64,000 bases of DNA from Anthonomus grandis grandis (lineage: Eukaryota; Arthropoda; Insecta; Coleoptera; Curculionidae), in assembly GCF_022605725.1 (NCBI RefSeq), contig NC_065549.1, positions 1,612,001 to 1,676,000 on the forward strand. The letters run 5' to 3'. The notes beneath the pieces are model-generated. The model saw only the letters and a program-made list of their open reading frames with translations, ran no database searches and was not told where the DNA came from. Shown here piece after piece: positions 34,905 through 47,154 of this stretch. The translations under genes were made by a program, and so were the position numbers. The first letter of the stretch is position 1. Every line of letters starts with the position of its first letter.

Positions 34905-37630
34905 GGCAGTTGAGAAAGTTCAATAGTTTTTTAGAAAATTGAGGAAAACCTCTGAAGAGTTTTTCCTAATTTCTCGAAAAGTACTAGGAATATGGAAAAT
35001 TTTCTTTTAGCATTGATTGCCCAATTAAAAACTAAACAAATCATAAAGAATACCATTTAGCCGTAAATCGAAAAATAAAAGAGTTATGGAAGATTTTTGA
35101 AAAATTTTTGGTAAAAAAATTGTAAACATTTTTTTTTCAAAAATTTAATTTTTTTTTTGGTAAATCGATAAATCACCCAAACGGCATCAAAAAAGTCTTA
35201 TAAAACTTTTTTGAAAAATGTACCCAAAATATGTTATACCCAATTTTCCCAAAAAAACCTTCCGCAAAAAATCGTAAGGGGTGGTACCATGGGAAAATGT
35301 TCATAATTTTAGTTTTTATTTTTTTTCTGGAAAACTATTGGTTTTAAAAAAAAATAGTTAAAATAAAAGTTGTTTGGAATATGAATGCGCATCAGATGCA
35401 GCAAAAAAATATTTTTTAAGTCCCACAGTTTTTTAGAAAATTGAGAAAAACCTCTAAGCAGTTTTTCTTGATTTTCTCGAAAACTACTAAGAATATAGAA
35501 AATTTTCTTTTAGCATTGAATCCCCAATCAAAATTTGAACAAATCGCAAAGAATACTATTTAGCCGTAAATCGAAAAATAAAAGAGTTATGGAAAATTTT
35601 TGAAAAATTAAAAAAATTGTAAAAAAAAATTTTTTTCAAAAATTAATTTTTTTTTGGTAAATTGATAAATCACCTAAAGGACATTAAAAAAGTCTTATAA
35701 AACTTTTTTGAAAAATCTACCCAAAAAATGTTATACCCAATTTTCCCAAAAAAATCTTCCGCAATAAATCGTGAGGGGTGGTACCATAGGAAAAGGTTCA
35801 TAATTTTAGTTTTTATTTTTTTTTCCTGGAAATCTATTGGTTGAAAAAAAAATTATTTAAACAAAAGTTGTTTGGAATATCAATGCACATCAAATGCAGC
35901 AAAAAAATATTTTTTAAGTCACACAGTTTTTTAGAAAATTGGGAAAAACCTCTAAGCAGTTTTTCCTCATTTTTTCGAAAACTACTAGGAATATGGAAAA
36001 TTTTCTTTTAGCATTGAATGCTCAATCAAAATCTGAACAAACCATAAAGAATACCATTTAGCCGTAAATCGAAAAATAAAAGAGTTATGGAAGATTTTTG
36101 TAAAATTTTTGGTAAAAAAATTGTAAAAATTTTTTTTTTCAAAAATTTTATTTTTTTTTTGTAAATCGATAAATATCCCAAAGAACATCAAAAAAGTCTT
36201 ATAAAACTTTTTTGAAAAATCTACCCAAAAAATGTTATACCCAATTTTCCTAAAAAAATCTTCCGCAATAAATCGTAAGGGGTGGTACCATAGGAAAAGG
36301 TTCATAATTTTAGTTTTTATTTTTTTTCCTGGAAATCTATTGGTTGAAAAAAAAAATTATTTAAACAAAAGTTGTTTGGAATATCAATGCGCACCAGATG
36401 CAATAAAAAAAATTTTTTTAAGTCCCACAGTTTTTTAGAAAATTGAGAAAAACCTCTAAGCAGTTTTTCCTCAATTTCTCGAAAACTACTAAGAATATGG
36501 AAAATTTTCTTTTAGCATTAAATGTCCAATCAAAAACTAAACAAATCATAAAGAACACCATTTAGCCGTAAATCGAAAAATAAAAGAGTTATGGAAGATT
36601 TTTGAAAAATTACAAATTTTTTTTGCTAAAAAATTGAAAAAAAATGTTTTTTTCAAAAAAAAATTTTTTTTTTGGTAAATCGATAAATTACCCAAAGGGC
36701 ATCAAAAAAGTCTTATAAAACTTTTTTGAAAAATGTACCCAAAATATGTTATACCCAATTTTCCAAAAAAAATCTTCCGCAATAAATCGTAAGGGGTGGT
36801 ACCATAGGAAAAGGTTCATAATTTTAGTTTTTATTTTTTTTCTGGAAAACTATTAGTTTGAAAAAAAAATAGTTAAGATAAAAGTTGTTTGGAATGTCAG
36901 TGCGCATCAGATGCAGCAAAAAAATATTTTTTAGGTCACACAGTTTTTTAGAAAATTGGGAAAAACCTCTAAGCAGTTTTTCTTCATTTTCTTGAAAACT
37001 ACTAAGAATATTGAAGATTTTCTTTTAGCATTAAATGCTCAATCAAAAATTGAACAAACCATAAAGAATACTATTTAGCCGTAAATCGAAAAATAAAAGA
37101 GTTATGGAAGATTTTTGAAAAATTTTTGGTAAAAAAATTGTAAAAAAATTTTTTTTTCAAAAATTAATTTTTTTTTTGGTAAATTGATAAATCACCTAAA
37201 GGGCATTAAAAAAGTCCTATAAAACTTTTTCGAAAAATGTACCCAAAAAATGTTATACCCAATTTTCCAAAAAAAACCTTCTGCAATAAATCCTAAGGGG
37301 GTACCACAGAAAAATGTTCATAATTTTAGTTTTTATTTTTTTTCTGGAGAACTATAGGCTTGACAAAAAAAATTTTCAAATAAAAGTTGTTGGACATGTC
37401 AATGCGCATCAGATCCAATTTTTTTTTTTAATGTAAGTCAAACAGTTTTTTAGAAAACTATCAAAAACCTCTGAAGAGTTTTTCCTAATTTTCTCGAAAA
37501 CTACTAGGAACATGGAAAATTTTCTTTAACCATTAAATTCCTAATTAAAAATTGAATAAATCATAAAGAATACCATTTAGCCATAAATCAAAAATTTTAA
37601 AAGTTATTGAAGATTTTTGAAAAGAAAAAT
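34905..37630. repeat. Satellite A, array 2 (about 500-bp monomer) inside a bab intron
   Basis: The marker GTTTTTCCTMATTTTCTCGAAAACTACT recurs near 34960, 35460, 35958, 36464, 36975 and 37478 (498-511 bp). Monomers share order and wording with array 1 (AGAGTTATGGAAGATTTTTG, AATGCGCATCAGATGCA) but form a distinct subtype: CCGTAAATCGAAAAATAAAA, and GTAAGGGGTGGTACCAT instead of GTAAGGGGTGCCCCTGG. Two arrays of one family about 28 kb apart have therefore been homogenised independently. Confidence 0.95.
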
Positions 37631-39049
37631 TCTCTTTAGACAGTCTGGGTGGTTAGATAAATTGAATCAATTAACTAATAAATGTGTGCCAAAATCTGCA
37701 AAAAGGCAAATGTATTATACCTAACCTATATTTATGTTTTGCAGTGTTATACAGAGTGTTGCAAAAACTTCGTATGGGCAACAATATTCGATAAACGTGT
37801 AAAAAAAATAATAAAATAAAATAAAATAATATTACCATTTAGGATGAAAAACCTGTAAAAGAGAACAAAAAAAAAACAAAAAATTAGTAAAAAAGTGTCA
37901 TTTGTGTAGCAGTCAATAGCATATATAAGTCTGATTGTCATTCATCTTATTTACACTTACCTAATGATTATTTTAAAATTCTATTATATGTATATAGAGT
38001 ATCCAAATACATGGCATTAATATTTTAAATGAAACTGAATATGAGAGATCACAAGCACAATTCGGTCAAATAGTTTAGGAGATATAAGCTGTCAAAATGT
38101 TTGACATACTGACAGCCACATTCAACTGCGTATATCCCGAAAACCTTTCATGCAAAATATAGCATGTGCTCCCTCAGATTGCACGTAAAAACATACAGGG
38201 TGTCTCATTTAAAATAAGAAAGTCACGACTAAATCTGGTACCTTAAAGAATTGTTAACGGAACGAGGGCCACCCTGTAAACTCCGTTACTTATCCCAGAG
38301 GTCAAAAATATAAAAAATAAAATTATTCTTATTGCGGGAGCACAATAAGTCCATTAAACTAAATTTATTTTGTTATTTCTTTTAATACGGCCGTGACTCA
38401 GTCCCCTCCGTCTTTAATCGAACTAAATTAAATAAAACACTAATTAAAGTTAATAGTTCTTTATTGAAATAACTTTTCGGAAAAAACAAACGCGAATACA
38501 ATGAGTTTTAATTAAGGCGAATTGCTTTTTTTTTTTTTTAAGAGAAAATAATATAAAATCTTATCGGTAAAGCGAGAAAATCCATCTCGGATATTATTAT
38601 TGCTTATTACAGTTTTGTTTTAACGGTTCCATTATTAACACTAATAGTCGAATATTAAACTTAACAGAAGATCAATATCGAGTATGTAATAAGTAAACTT
38701 AACAAGTGATTGGCACTAGACTTAACTATTTTGTACAAAACATTTTAGAAAAAATATATCGAGGCCCCTAATAAGGTCCTGTGAAAAATCTTTACAACGG
38801 AATGTAGATTATAATTAATAGAATTACAGTTTAGAAACTTAACTATTAACATTATGGCATATAAAATACTACGAATTTTGAATATATTATTATAAAAAAT
38901 AGAACTCTCTTACTCGTATCAATCAATGCATTAATAGGCATTTCAGGGCATTATGGTCAACTTAGTATAATATATTCAATTTTTATACAAAAAAAAAACA
39001 AACCAAACTGGAACAGAGGGAATATACACATACATATATTATTATAACA
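37631..39049. other. Anonymous intronic sequence
   Basis: No gene. The stretch 38045-38190 has wording (ATATCCCGAAAACCTTTCATG, AGCATGTGCTCCCTCAGATTGCACGT) similar to the single inverted satellite G-like unit at 60225-60330, so it is probably a dispersed relative of that repeat. Confidence 0.45.
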
Positions 39050-41270
39050 AATCTAATGTAGCAACGGACTTTTGACAAGCTGTCTGTCACGTTATGGTGA
39101 AGGCACCGGGATAATAAAATTCAATACGCAGTACAGGCATGATTTTCAATCAAAAAAATATAATTTTTTCCCTACTAGGTAAAATAGATAGACCAAATTA
39201 TAAACGAATTTCAAAACTGTCTTTTGTTATTTAAATAAATGGAAATGTCAACTTTGACAGGCTGTCGTTTACGTTATGGTGAAGGTGCGGGGATAAAATT
39301 TTAACACGCGGTACAGGCATAAATTCCAATTATAAAAAAGTCAATTTCCCGTTTCTAAGTAGAACGGAAGCACAATTATGAGTAAATTTCAAAATACCCT
39401 GTGATTATTGGAAAAAAATGGAAAAGTCAAGTTTGACAAGCTGTCAATCATGCTATGGAGAAGGTACCGGGTTATAAATTTAATGTGACGTAAGGCCTTG
39501 AATTCCAGTTATAAAAATATGAATTTCTTCCTTCTAAGTAAATTAGAAGCGAAATTATGAACAAATTTCAAAACGCTTTTTTATTTTTGAAAAAAATTTA
39601 AAAGTCAACTTTGACGAATTGTCAGTCACGTTGTGGTGATTGTACGGAGATGAAATTTTAACACGCAGTATAGGCATGAATTCCAATTAGAAAAATGTAA
39701 TTTTTTCCCTTCCAAGTAAATTAGAAGCGAAGTTATGAGGAAATTACGAAACCCCTTTTGAATATTCGAGAAAATGGGTATGTCAACTTTGACAAGTTCT
39801 AAATTACGTTCTGGCGAAAGCTCGGGGATTCAATTTTAACTCTAAATACAGCCATGAATTCCAATTAGAAAAACGCAAATATTATTTTTATAAGTGTAAC
39901 AGAACCAAAATTATGAGCAAATTTCGAAACTTCTTTTTGTTATTCAAAAAAATTTTAAGTCAACTTTGATCGGTCGTTAATCGTGCTATGGGGAAGGCAC
40001 CAGGTTACAAATTCGATATGACGTAAAGGCACTCATGCCAATTGTTACGTATTGATACGAATAGAAACGAAAATATCACCAACTTTGACAAACTTGTAAA
40101 AAAAAAATTACATAAAACTTTGACAGGCTGTCAATCACGTTCTGACGAAGGCACCGGGTTACAAGTCTACCATAATTTAAAGGCATTCCTCCCAATTATA
40201 CGAATGTAGCATTTTTTCTTCTAAGTAACATAGAAACGAAATTACGAACAAATTTCCAAATCTCATTTTATTCTCCGATAAATGGAAAAACGTCAATTTT
40301 GATAGGCTGTCAAATATGTTATGGTCAAGGCGCGGGGATAAAATTTTAATACCAAATACAGAGATGAATCCCAATGACAAAAATGGAAAATTCTTCCTTC
40401 CAAATAAATTAGAAGCGAAGTTATGAGCAAATTACGAAACCCCTTTTGAATATTCGAGAAAATGGGTATGTCAACTTTGACAAGTTCTAAATTAGGTTCT
40501 GGCGAAAGCTCAGGGATATAATTTGAATGTCAAATACGGGCATTATTTCAAATAATAAAAACATGAATTTTTCATTTCTAAGTAAATCAGGAACAAAACT
40601 ATGAAAAATTTTCAAAACCCCTTTTTGACATTAAAAAAAATGAAGACTCAACTTTGACGAGCCGCCACTGGAGCTATGGAAAAGGCACCGGGATACAATT
40701 TTAATGCCAAATGCGGCCATTATTTCAAATAATAAAAACATGAATTTCGCTTTTCTAGGTAAATTAGAAACGAAGTTATGAGCAATTTTCAAAACCCCCT
40801 TCTGGCATAAAAAAAAGAAGACTCAACTTTGACAAGCCGCCACTGGAGCTATGGCGAAGGCACCGGGATACAATTTTAATGCTAAATACGGACATCATTC
40901 CAAATAATAAAAATATGAATTTTTCTTTTTTAACTAAATTAGGACCGAAACTATGAGGAATTTTCAAAACCCCTTTTTGGCATTAAAAAAAACGAAGACT
41001 CAACTTTGACGAGCCACCACTGGAGCTATGGAGAAGGCACCGGGATACAATTTTAATGCCGAATACGGGCATTGTTCCAAATAATAAAAATATGATTTTT
41101 TCTTTTCTAAGTAAATTAGGAACGAAATTATGAGGAATTTTCAAAACCCTCTTTTGGCATTAAAAAAAATGAAGACTCAACTTTGACGAGCCACCACTAG
41201 AGCTATGGCGAAGGCACTGGGATACAATTTTAATACCAAATACGGGCATTATTTCAAATAATAAAAATAT
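39050..41270. repeat. Satellite D (about 177-bp monomer, 13 copies)
   Basis: The marker CAACTTTGACAAGCTGTC or variants recurs near 39062, 39247, 39428, 39604, 39783, 39960, 40120, 40297, 40467, 40648, 40824, 41000 and 41176. Each unit also has GGCACCGGGATACAATTTTAAT and GAATTCCAATTAGAAAAA-like parts. The right-hand units (40640-41270) are the most alike and share an AAAAAAAATGAAGACTCAAC variant; the left units are diverged. Confidence 0.95.
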
Positions 41271-41507
41271 CGTTCCCAGTATAACGTTCCCAGATGGCGT
41301 ATATGATGAGTGTATTTTATGCGGCCGTGTAATTTGGACATCTCTAATTTGGTTTCATGCTGGTTATAATGTACGATCGTATCTAATTTCAACTAATTTT
41401 ATCAGATGCGGTCGGAGAATAATACATGTTGGAAATTGTATAATATGCGTTATAGAACGTGAACGGGGGCGGGGGGAGGAAGGGGGTTGAGAGCAGATGT
41501 GCAAGGG

Positions 41508-41524
41508 TTGTGTGTGTGTGTGTA
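41508..41524. repeat. (TG)n microsatellite
   Basis: Eight TG dinucleotides following a G-rich stretch (41465-41490). Confidence 0.9.
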
Positions 41525-41612
41525 ATTTTATTTTACAGGGCGAGAATTTTGTTTGAGACAACAAAGAAAAATGGAGAGTTTTAAAGAACGTTATTAGTGC
41601 GTTCGGACCTCC

Positions 41613-41772
41613 TTAATTTATGTTTTTTTTTTACATATTTCTGGCCTACTTAGGCAAACCGATCTTGAACAGAGTATATAATTTATTATATACTTAATTT
41701 ATGTTTTTTTTTTACATATTTCTGGCCTACTTAGGCAAACCGATCTTGAACAGAGTATATAATTTATTTAAG
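41613..41772. repeat. About 80-bp local tandem duplication
   Basis: The text from TTAATTTATGTTTTTTTTTT through GGCCTACTTAGGCAAACCG to AGTATATAATTTATT occurs twice in a row with no visible change, implying a recent duplication (or an assembly artefact). Confidence 0.85.
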
Positions 41773-43267
41773 ATTTTTTCGCATCATAAGAATAATTGAT
41801 TGTTAAACATTTAAATAAAACATATAATTCACACATTTTGTGGAAATACGCGTTCGAACGGCCTTATAGATCTCCAGAAAATTTAGGTCTGTTAAGGAAG
41901 TTAGAACAGGGAAAAATGTTAAAATTATTTTTTATCCATTAAGTAAGAAAGGCTTTTTAATTCCTATGAAGAGATAAAAAAATTATCCTTTTTAGGTTTG
42001 AAAAATGTTACATTAACACCAAAATTCATAAATATCTTGTAAACAAAAAATTATTTAAACATATGAGTTTGAACGCTCTTAGTACCTTAGGCAAGTTCCA
42101 TTATATTAAGGAGGTTAGAGCAGGGCATAATTTTAAATTTATTTTTCGCCTATAAACTAAGAAAAGCAACTTAATCCTTGACTATAAAACAAAATAAAAA
42201 AGTGTTATTTTTTTAGGTTTGAAATATGTTACATTAAACCCAAAATTTTACAAAAAAAAATATATAAAAATATACGTTCGAACGCTCTTAACACCTATAG
42301 TAAAGTCGGTTTTATTAAGGAGGTTAGAACAGGGCACAATTTTTAATTTATTTTTCACCTATTAATTAAGTAAGACAACTTAATTCCTGACTACAAAACA
42401 ACATAAAAAAATAATTACTTTTCTAGCTTTAAAAAATGTTTAAATTATATCAAATTTGGTAAATATTTGACAAAAAAAATAATAGTTAAAATATGAGTTC
42501 GAACGCCCTTAGTACTTAAAGGACTTCAATTTTGTTAAGGAGGTTAGAACAGGGTATACTATTAAATTTATTTTTCACCTATTAACTAAGTAAGGCCACT
42601 GGATTTCTGACTACAAAAAAACATAAAAAAATCGTCACTTTTTAGTGTTAAAAAAATGTTTAAAAAAAATTAAGTTTGCTAAATATTTGACAAAAAAATA
42701 AAAATTAAAAGTATGCATTCGAACGCCCTTAATACCTTAAGGACGTCAATGTTGTTAAGGAGGTTAGAACAGGATATAATTTTAAATTGCTTGTCACCTA
42801 TTACTTAATAAGCCTACTTAATTCCTTACTAAAAATCTAAATAAAAAAAATATATATATTCATACAATTTTTAGATTTGAAAAAATTAATAGAATGATGA
42901 TTTTTAAGAAACAAAGGTATGCTACATTTATATCGGTTCCTCTTAATTTTTTTAACCTTATTTTAAATCTTTCTTTCGTTCACTTCTATTTATTTCAAAT
43001 TTTTGAAGTTTTTATTACCGTTTTTTATATTTTTCTTAATTTATTTTATATTTAAAATTATTTTTTTTAGAAAATAATAATTAGAAAATAATAAAATATT
43101 AAAAAAATCATTTTTCATTTTTCTCCTTTTGTTTTCTCTTAATTTCACGTTTTTACACTATTTTTTCAAGGAAAAAATTAGATTGAACTCTTCTTCAAAT
43201 TATAAGAACTGCACCTAATAATCCAGAACAATAAGAAACTTAAAATAACTGGAATAAAATTAAAACT

Positions 43268-43455
43268 ATTAAACATTCTTGGCCTACTTAAGCAACCAAA
43301 TCTCGAACAGAGTATATAACCGCAAGTATGTTTTATGCAAGATTTGTTTGCATCAAAGTTGGCTTACTTTTTTTTTTGCATTATTTGTTAGAGTATAATG
43401 ATCTTTTTGCGCCAACTTTGTTCGAAATAGGTTTGCGTTTAAGTAGGCCTAGAAT
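43268..43455. mobile_element. MITE-like element with GGCCTACTTA inverted ends
   Basis: The left end reads TTGGCCTACTTAAGCAACC and continues CGAACAGAGTATATAA. The right end is its inverse: TTTGTTCGAAATAGG, then TTTAAGTAGGCCTAGAA. About 190 bp. A related longer version lies at 43930-44277. It has no coding capacity. Confidence 0.55.
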
Positions 43456-43929
43456 ATTAAAAAAATATATTATTTTTGTAAAAAATATCAAAAATATTTT
43501 ACAACCATATTTTCTATTCAATTAAATCAGAAAGATGAGTTTGAACGCCCTTAACAAAGTACAATTTTGTTAAGGAGGTTAGAACAGGGAAAAAAGATTT
43601 AATTTATTTTGCCGCCATTATATAAGTAAGGCAACTCAATTCCTGACTCCAAAACAAAATACAAAATGAATCACATATTTAGGCTTGTCAAATAATACAT
43701 TAATACCAAAATTCGTAAATATTTGAACAAAAAATTAATTAAAAGTATACGTTCGAACGGCCTTAATACCCAAGCCAAGCTTAATGTTCTTAAGGAGGTT
43801 AGAATAGGGAAAAACTTAAAAACTGGATGTGAAAAATGTTTTAAAATTATTTTTCAGACATTAAGCAAATGAAAAAACTTAATTTAGCAAATAGTTTTAT
43901 ACGGACAAAAATCTAAAAACTTTAAATAT

Positions 43930-44277
43930 TTTTAATAAATTCTTGGCCTACTTAAACAACCCAATCTCGAACAGAGTATATAAGTGCAAATAAATTTTAT
44001 ACAAGATTTGTTTGGATCAAAGTTGGCCCCCATTGTTTTTACAATATTTGTATCAGAATCATTGTTAAAACATAAAAAATCAGCAAGAAAATCTTCCATT
44101 ATCACATATGTTTAAATGCAGTAAGTTTTAGAGAATTTTAGACATAAGGCAGTTTATCTGGATTTTTAATAACGTTGTTTTTGGGCCAACTTTGATGCAG
44201 AACAATCTTAAATAAAATGTACATATATACACTTTGTTCGAAATAGGTTGGCGTCTAAGTAGGCCAAGAATTAAAAA
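43930..44277. mobile_element. Second MITE-like element with GGCCTACTTA inverted ends
   Basis: The left end TTGGCCTACTTAAACAACCC with CGAACAGAGTATATAAG is mirrored on the right by TTTGTTCGAAATAGG and GTCTAAGTAGGCCAAGAA. The inner part (ATACAAGATTTGTTTGGATC) matches 43268-43455, with about 150 bp extra in the middle. Confidence 0.55.
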
Positions 44278-44497
44278 AATAATATTTTTGAAAAAATATA
44301 TAGAAATTCATCATTTTTTATAACCAAAATTGCTAAATACTTTTCCTCTAAAAAAAAAACAAAAATATGCGTTCCAGGGCCTTTAATACATTAAAACTCA
44401 ACTAAACCTTAGTTTTATTAAGGTGGTTCGAACAAGGTCAATTTTTTAACAAAATAAGGAAAAGAAATTTAACTTAATCCGGTTAAGTTGACTCATT

Positions 44498-44503
44498 TTT
44501 ATT
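44498..44503 (-). terminator. Candidate poly(A) signal for the psq/CENP-B exon
   Basis: AATAAA on the minus strand about 210 bp after the TGA at 44715-44713, consistent with this exon being terminal. Chance occurrence is possible in AT-rich DNA. Confidence 0.35.
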
Positions 44504-44611
44504 GCGTAATTGAGTTGACACCATAACACCCTGATTGCACCAAAACATTTTGAGCAAAATCCCACTTTTCCCCCTATTTCACCTAAAACCTAATTATTAA
44601 CAATAATATCG

Positions 44612-44634
44612 AATAATAATAATAATAATAATAA
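44612..44634. repeat. (TAA)n microsatellite
   Basis: Seven AAT/TAA triplets in the 3' UTR region of the psq/CENP-B exon. Confidence 0.9.
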
Positions 44635-44712
44635 AAGTTGTTGCATATAAATCAGTCAACTACTTAAGCTCCTATAAACGATAATATCAAATTAACCCCA
44701 AGGAATGTAACA

Positions 44713-45212
44713 TCAAAAGGAATGACTAAAATTATTAATCGTATTAACGATTGCTCCGTTACTACCACTACTACTACTACTACTATTATTGCTAGAGCTA
44801 TTTTCATAGTACAAGGAAACTATGCTGTGCTTTTTACAAAAAGCCCACCACCATCTAAACCCCGATAGCCCGGTGAACATAAACTCAGGATCTCTGAGCC
44901 TTCTGAGCTTCTCGACAAAGTTCAAAACGTCTCTCAGTGACTTTTTGGTCCGTCTATTGTAAGGAGATAGAGAGACGTCGCAACAAAACTCCAAAACCGC
45001 GCCCTCTTCCGGCAAAGTTAATCCTGCCTCCTCCAAAACAGCCATCCGTTTAGATTTCCCCAAAATGTTATCGTACAAGGTTCCCTTGGGAATACCGTAT
45101 CTGGCAGACGCTTGAGTAAAACGCATTTTTTGTTGTACCACCGCCTCGATCGCCTCCTTAAGTTGCTCTTGGGTCCACGTGGGCGTTTTTAACTTTAGGA
45201 GTTGCGGATATT
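44713..45212 (-). CDS. Terminal exon with Pipsqueak HTH plus CENP-B-like HTH; possible alternative bab last exon
   Basis: Acceptor TTTCATATGCAG at 45224-45213. The exon starts AA, completing a codon (phase 1), and runs about 166 codons to TGA 44715-44713. First comes a psq-type HTH: WTQEQLKEAIEAVVQQKM, then FTQASARYGIPKGTLYDN. It is followed by a second domain like the CENP-B/Tc5 HTH (LTLPEEGAVLEFC, SPYNRRTKKSLRDVLNFV, GFRWWWAFCKKHSIVSLYY) and a Ser/Asn tail from AGT repeats. No DDE catalytic domain follows. Phase and strand match the bab psq exon at 33899-33633, and no BTB exon lies between them. Either bab has an alternative 3' end, or another BTB-psq gene (for example of the jim lovell group) ends here. 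Codon composition is GC-rich relative to the flanks. Confidence 0.8.
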
Positions 45213-47154
45213 CTGCATATGAAATGGTAAAACAAAACATTATTTATTAAGCATGAAATATAGTGGCGTTAACGTATAATAGGACGCACGTCCTCTCTCC
45301 GCCCGTGTCGACTCCCCGCATTTGCCAAGAGTATCTTTTATCAAAAGAAGTTTTTAGTCGACGCAATACTCGCTATATTATTCATGTCGCTGTAAACGCC
45401 ACGTCTTTTGGCAAATAGGAATATAAATTTCTTATGTGGAACACAACAAGTTATGGAGTCAGGGGAGGGCAAAAAAGTACTTTAACTTGACGTAATATAT
45501 TTCGTTTAGTAAGATATATGACGCGGGGCCCGTTACGCTACGAGGGATTTCGGGTTATATTTTAATATTGTGCAAGAGCATTGTCTTTTTTTCTTTAGGA
45601 TAAGCAGGGAAATTACGTAATTTTTAGTATATGCTAAGTTTGGTATGTTACAACATAACCTCCAATTTGTTACACTTATCGACTGACTCCAAAATAGAGT
45701 GGCACAATATGCTCAGGTGTGCTCAGCCGCCATATTGGACCCAGGCGATAGAGCAAGTCCGAATATATAAGTGTATGCAAATAGTAGAACCTAGGAAGTC
45801 AATTCTGAAGCGATTATTACCTTCATGCATATCAACTGTACCTGGATGCAATTTTACTGTTCCAAGACGAAGAGACTAAGCAATAAAGATTATTATAGTA
45901 TTTTTAAGTGTGTGCGATTACTGTGTTAATTAAAAGCCTTATATTATGAACATAATTGTGGCCGCAATTGCCTTGTATAATTGTAATTGTGATTCTGGAT
46001 CCAATATGGCGGCCAAGCTTACTCACTTCTATAGAGCCTTATTCAAAATTAATTGTGTTTAAGAGATGTGATACTTTTGAAATTTCAAGTGTATATGACA
46101 ATCATCATGATAGAAGGAAATAAATTAGGAAATTAAATAAACTTAGACAAATACGATGTAATAACTAAAAGGAGAGACACTGGGAAAAGTGGAAAGAGGC
46201 ATGGAAGGAAACTCTAGACAAGCATTACATAAATTTAGTATCAAACGTGTCCCTAATCTATATGATGAACTGTGCAAAGTAGCTCAAACACCAATTGCAT
46301 TAATGACAATCCCGACAGTGTAAATTATTAAAACAGTTAATTAATATATTAAGAGAAACAACATTAAACTATGAAGGGTAAAAAAATAGTTCTTCAATAC
46401 CATCCATCATTATCTGTGATGTTTACCCGATATATTTACTAAAAAACTAGCTTAACTAAGAGTCACTATAATAAATTAAGTTCAATAAAGTTAATGAGTG
46501 AAAAGTTAGAAAAAAATTAGTCGAAAAAATTGCTACACAGTAGTAAAGGAGACATAGAAGACAAGAAGTAACTAAGAAAGACAGTAGTACAATTGAGAGC
46601 TTCCAAATCGAGAAGAGAGATTGGTCAATCTGGTAGCAGAGTTTATAAGAAAGAAGAGAGAATCATTATGACAACAGAGAGGTTACGTGAGAGGTCACAT
46701 CCAGGCCTATGTGCATTAATAAAATAAAATTTTCACCGCATAACCTTAAGGTTAAAAAACACATTTATTTCTTTACAGACATTAATCTACCTACTGATAA
46801 TAATATGTATTTGGTAGAAGCTGTTCTATGACTGATCACAGTCGTATGTAAGAAATGTTTCCATGATTGCAATTTTTTTATGCCAGTCTAGAGAACTGTT
46901 TGTTTTTCCAGAAATTTGAAAAATGACATTGACAGAACTCAGGTTTTCACAGAACACCACGATGCTTTCCTAGAACAAGTTGCGTGCATTCTACCATATG
47001 TTCTATTAGCTATGCTATTGGAGCATCCATTGCTGTTTCGTCAAGAGCTTTAATGACTTTGCTTTAATGTATTGACTGGTGAGGAGTAACAATAGGAGTA
47101 ACAGCCTCATTCGATATAGAAATTTATTTAACGGAAATGAACCAGCTTAGGAAC
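45213..47154. other. Region upstream of the psq/CENP-B exon, no clear gene
   Basis: An 82-codon plus-strand frame at 45631-45879 overlaps CAATATGGCGGCC-type islands but matches no family I know. 46880-47000 contains CCAGAAATTTGAAAAATGAC and ATTGACAGAACTC, the tail sequence that also follows satellite E blocks at 50137 and 53887. No promoter or BTB exon recognised. Confidence 0.45.

Larger units (their letters stand above)
41840..44450. repeat. Satellite E, block a (about 210-220-bp monomer) with inserted inverted-repeat elements
   Basis: Each unit has a GCGTTCGAACGCCCTTAATA part followed by a GTTAAGGAGGTTAGAACAGG part. Markers occur near 41899, 42106, 42318, 42537, 42756, 43571, 43793 and 44416. 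The regular spacing is lost between 42800 and 43550 and between 43830 and 44380, where GGCCTACTTA inverted-repeat elements and spacer lie. Confidence 0.9.

Noticed and set aside
45631..45879. 82-codon open frame
   Set aside because: No recognisable domain and no splice or promoter support. It may be part of a repeat.
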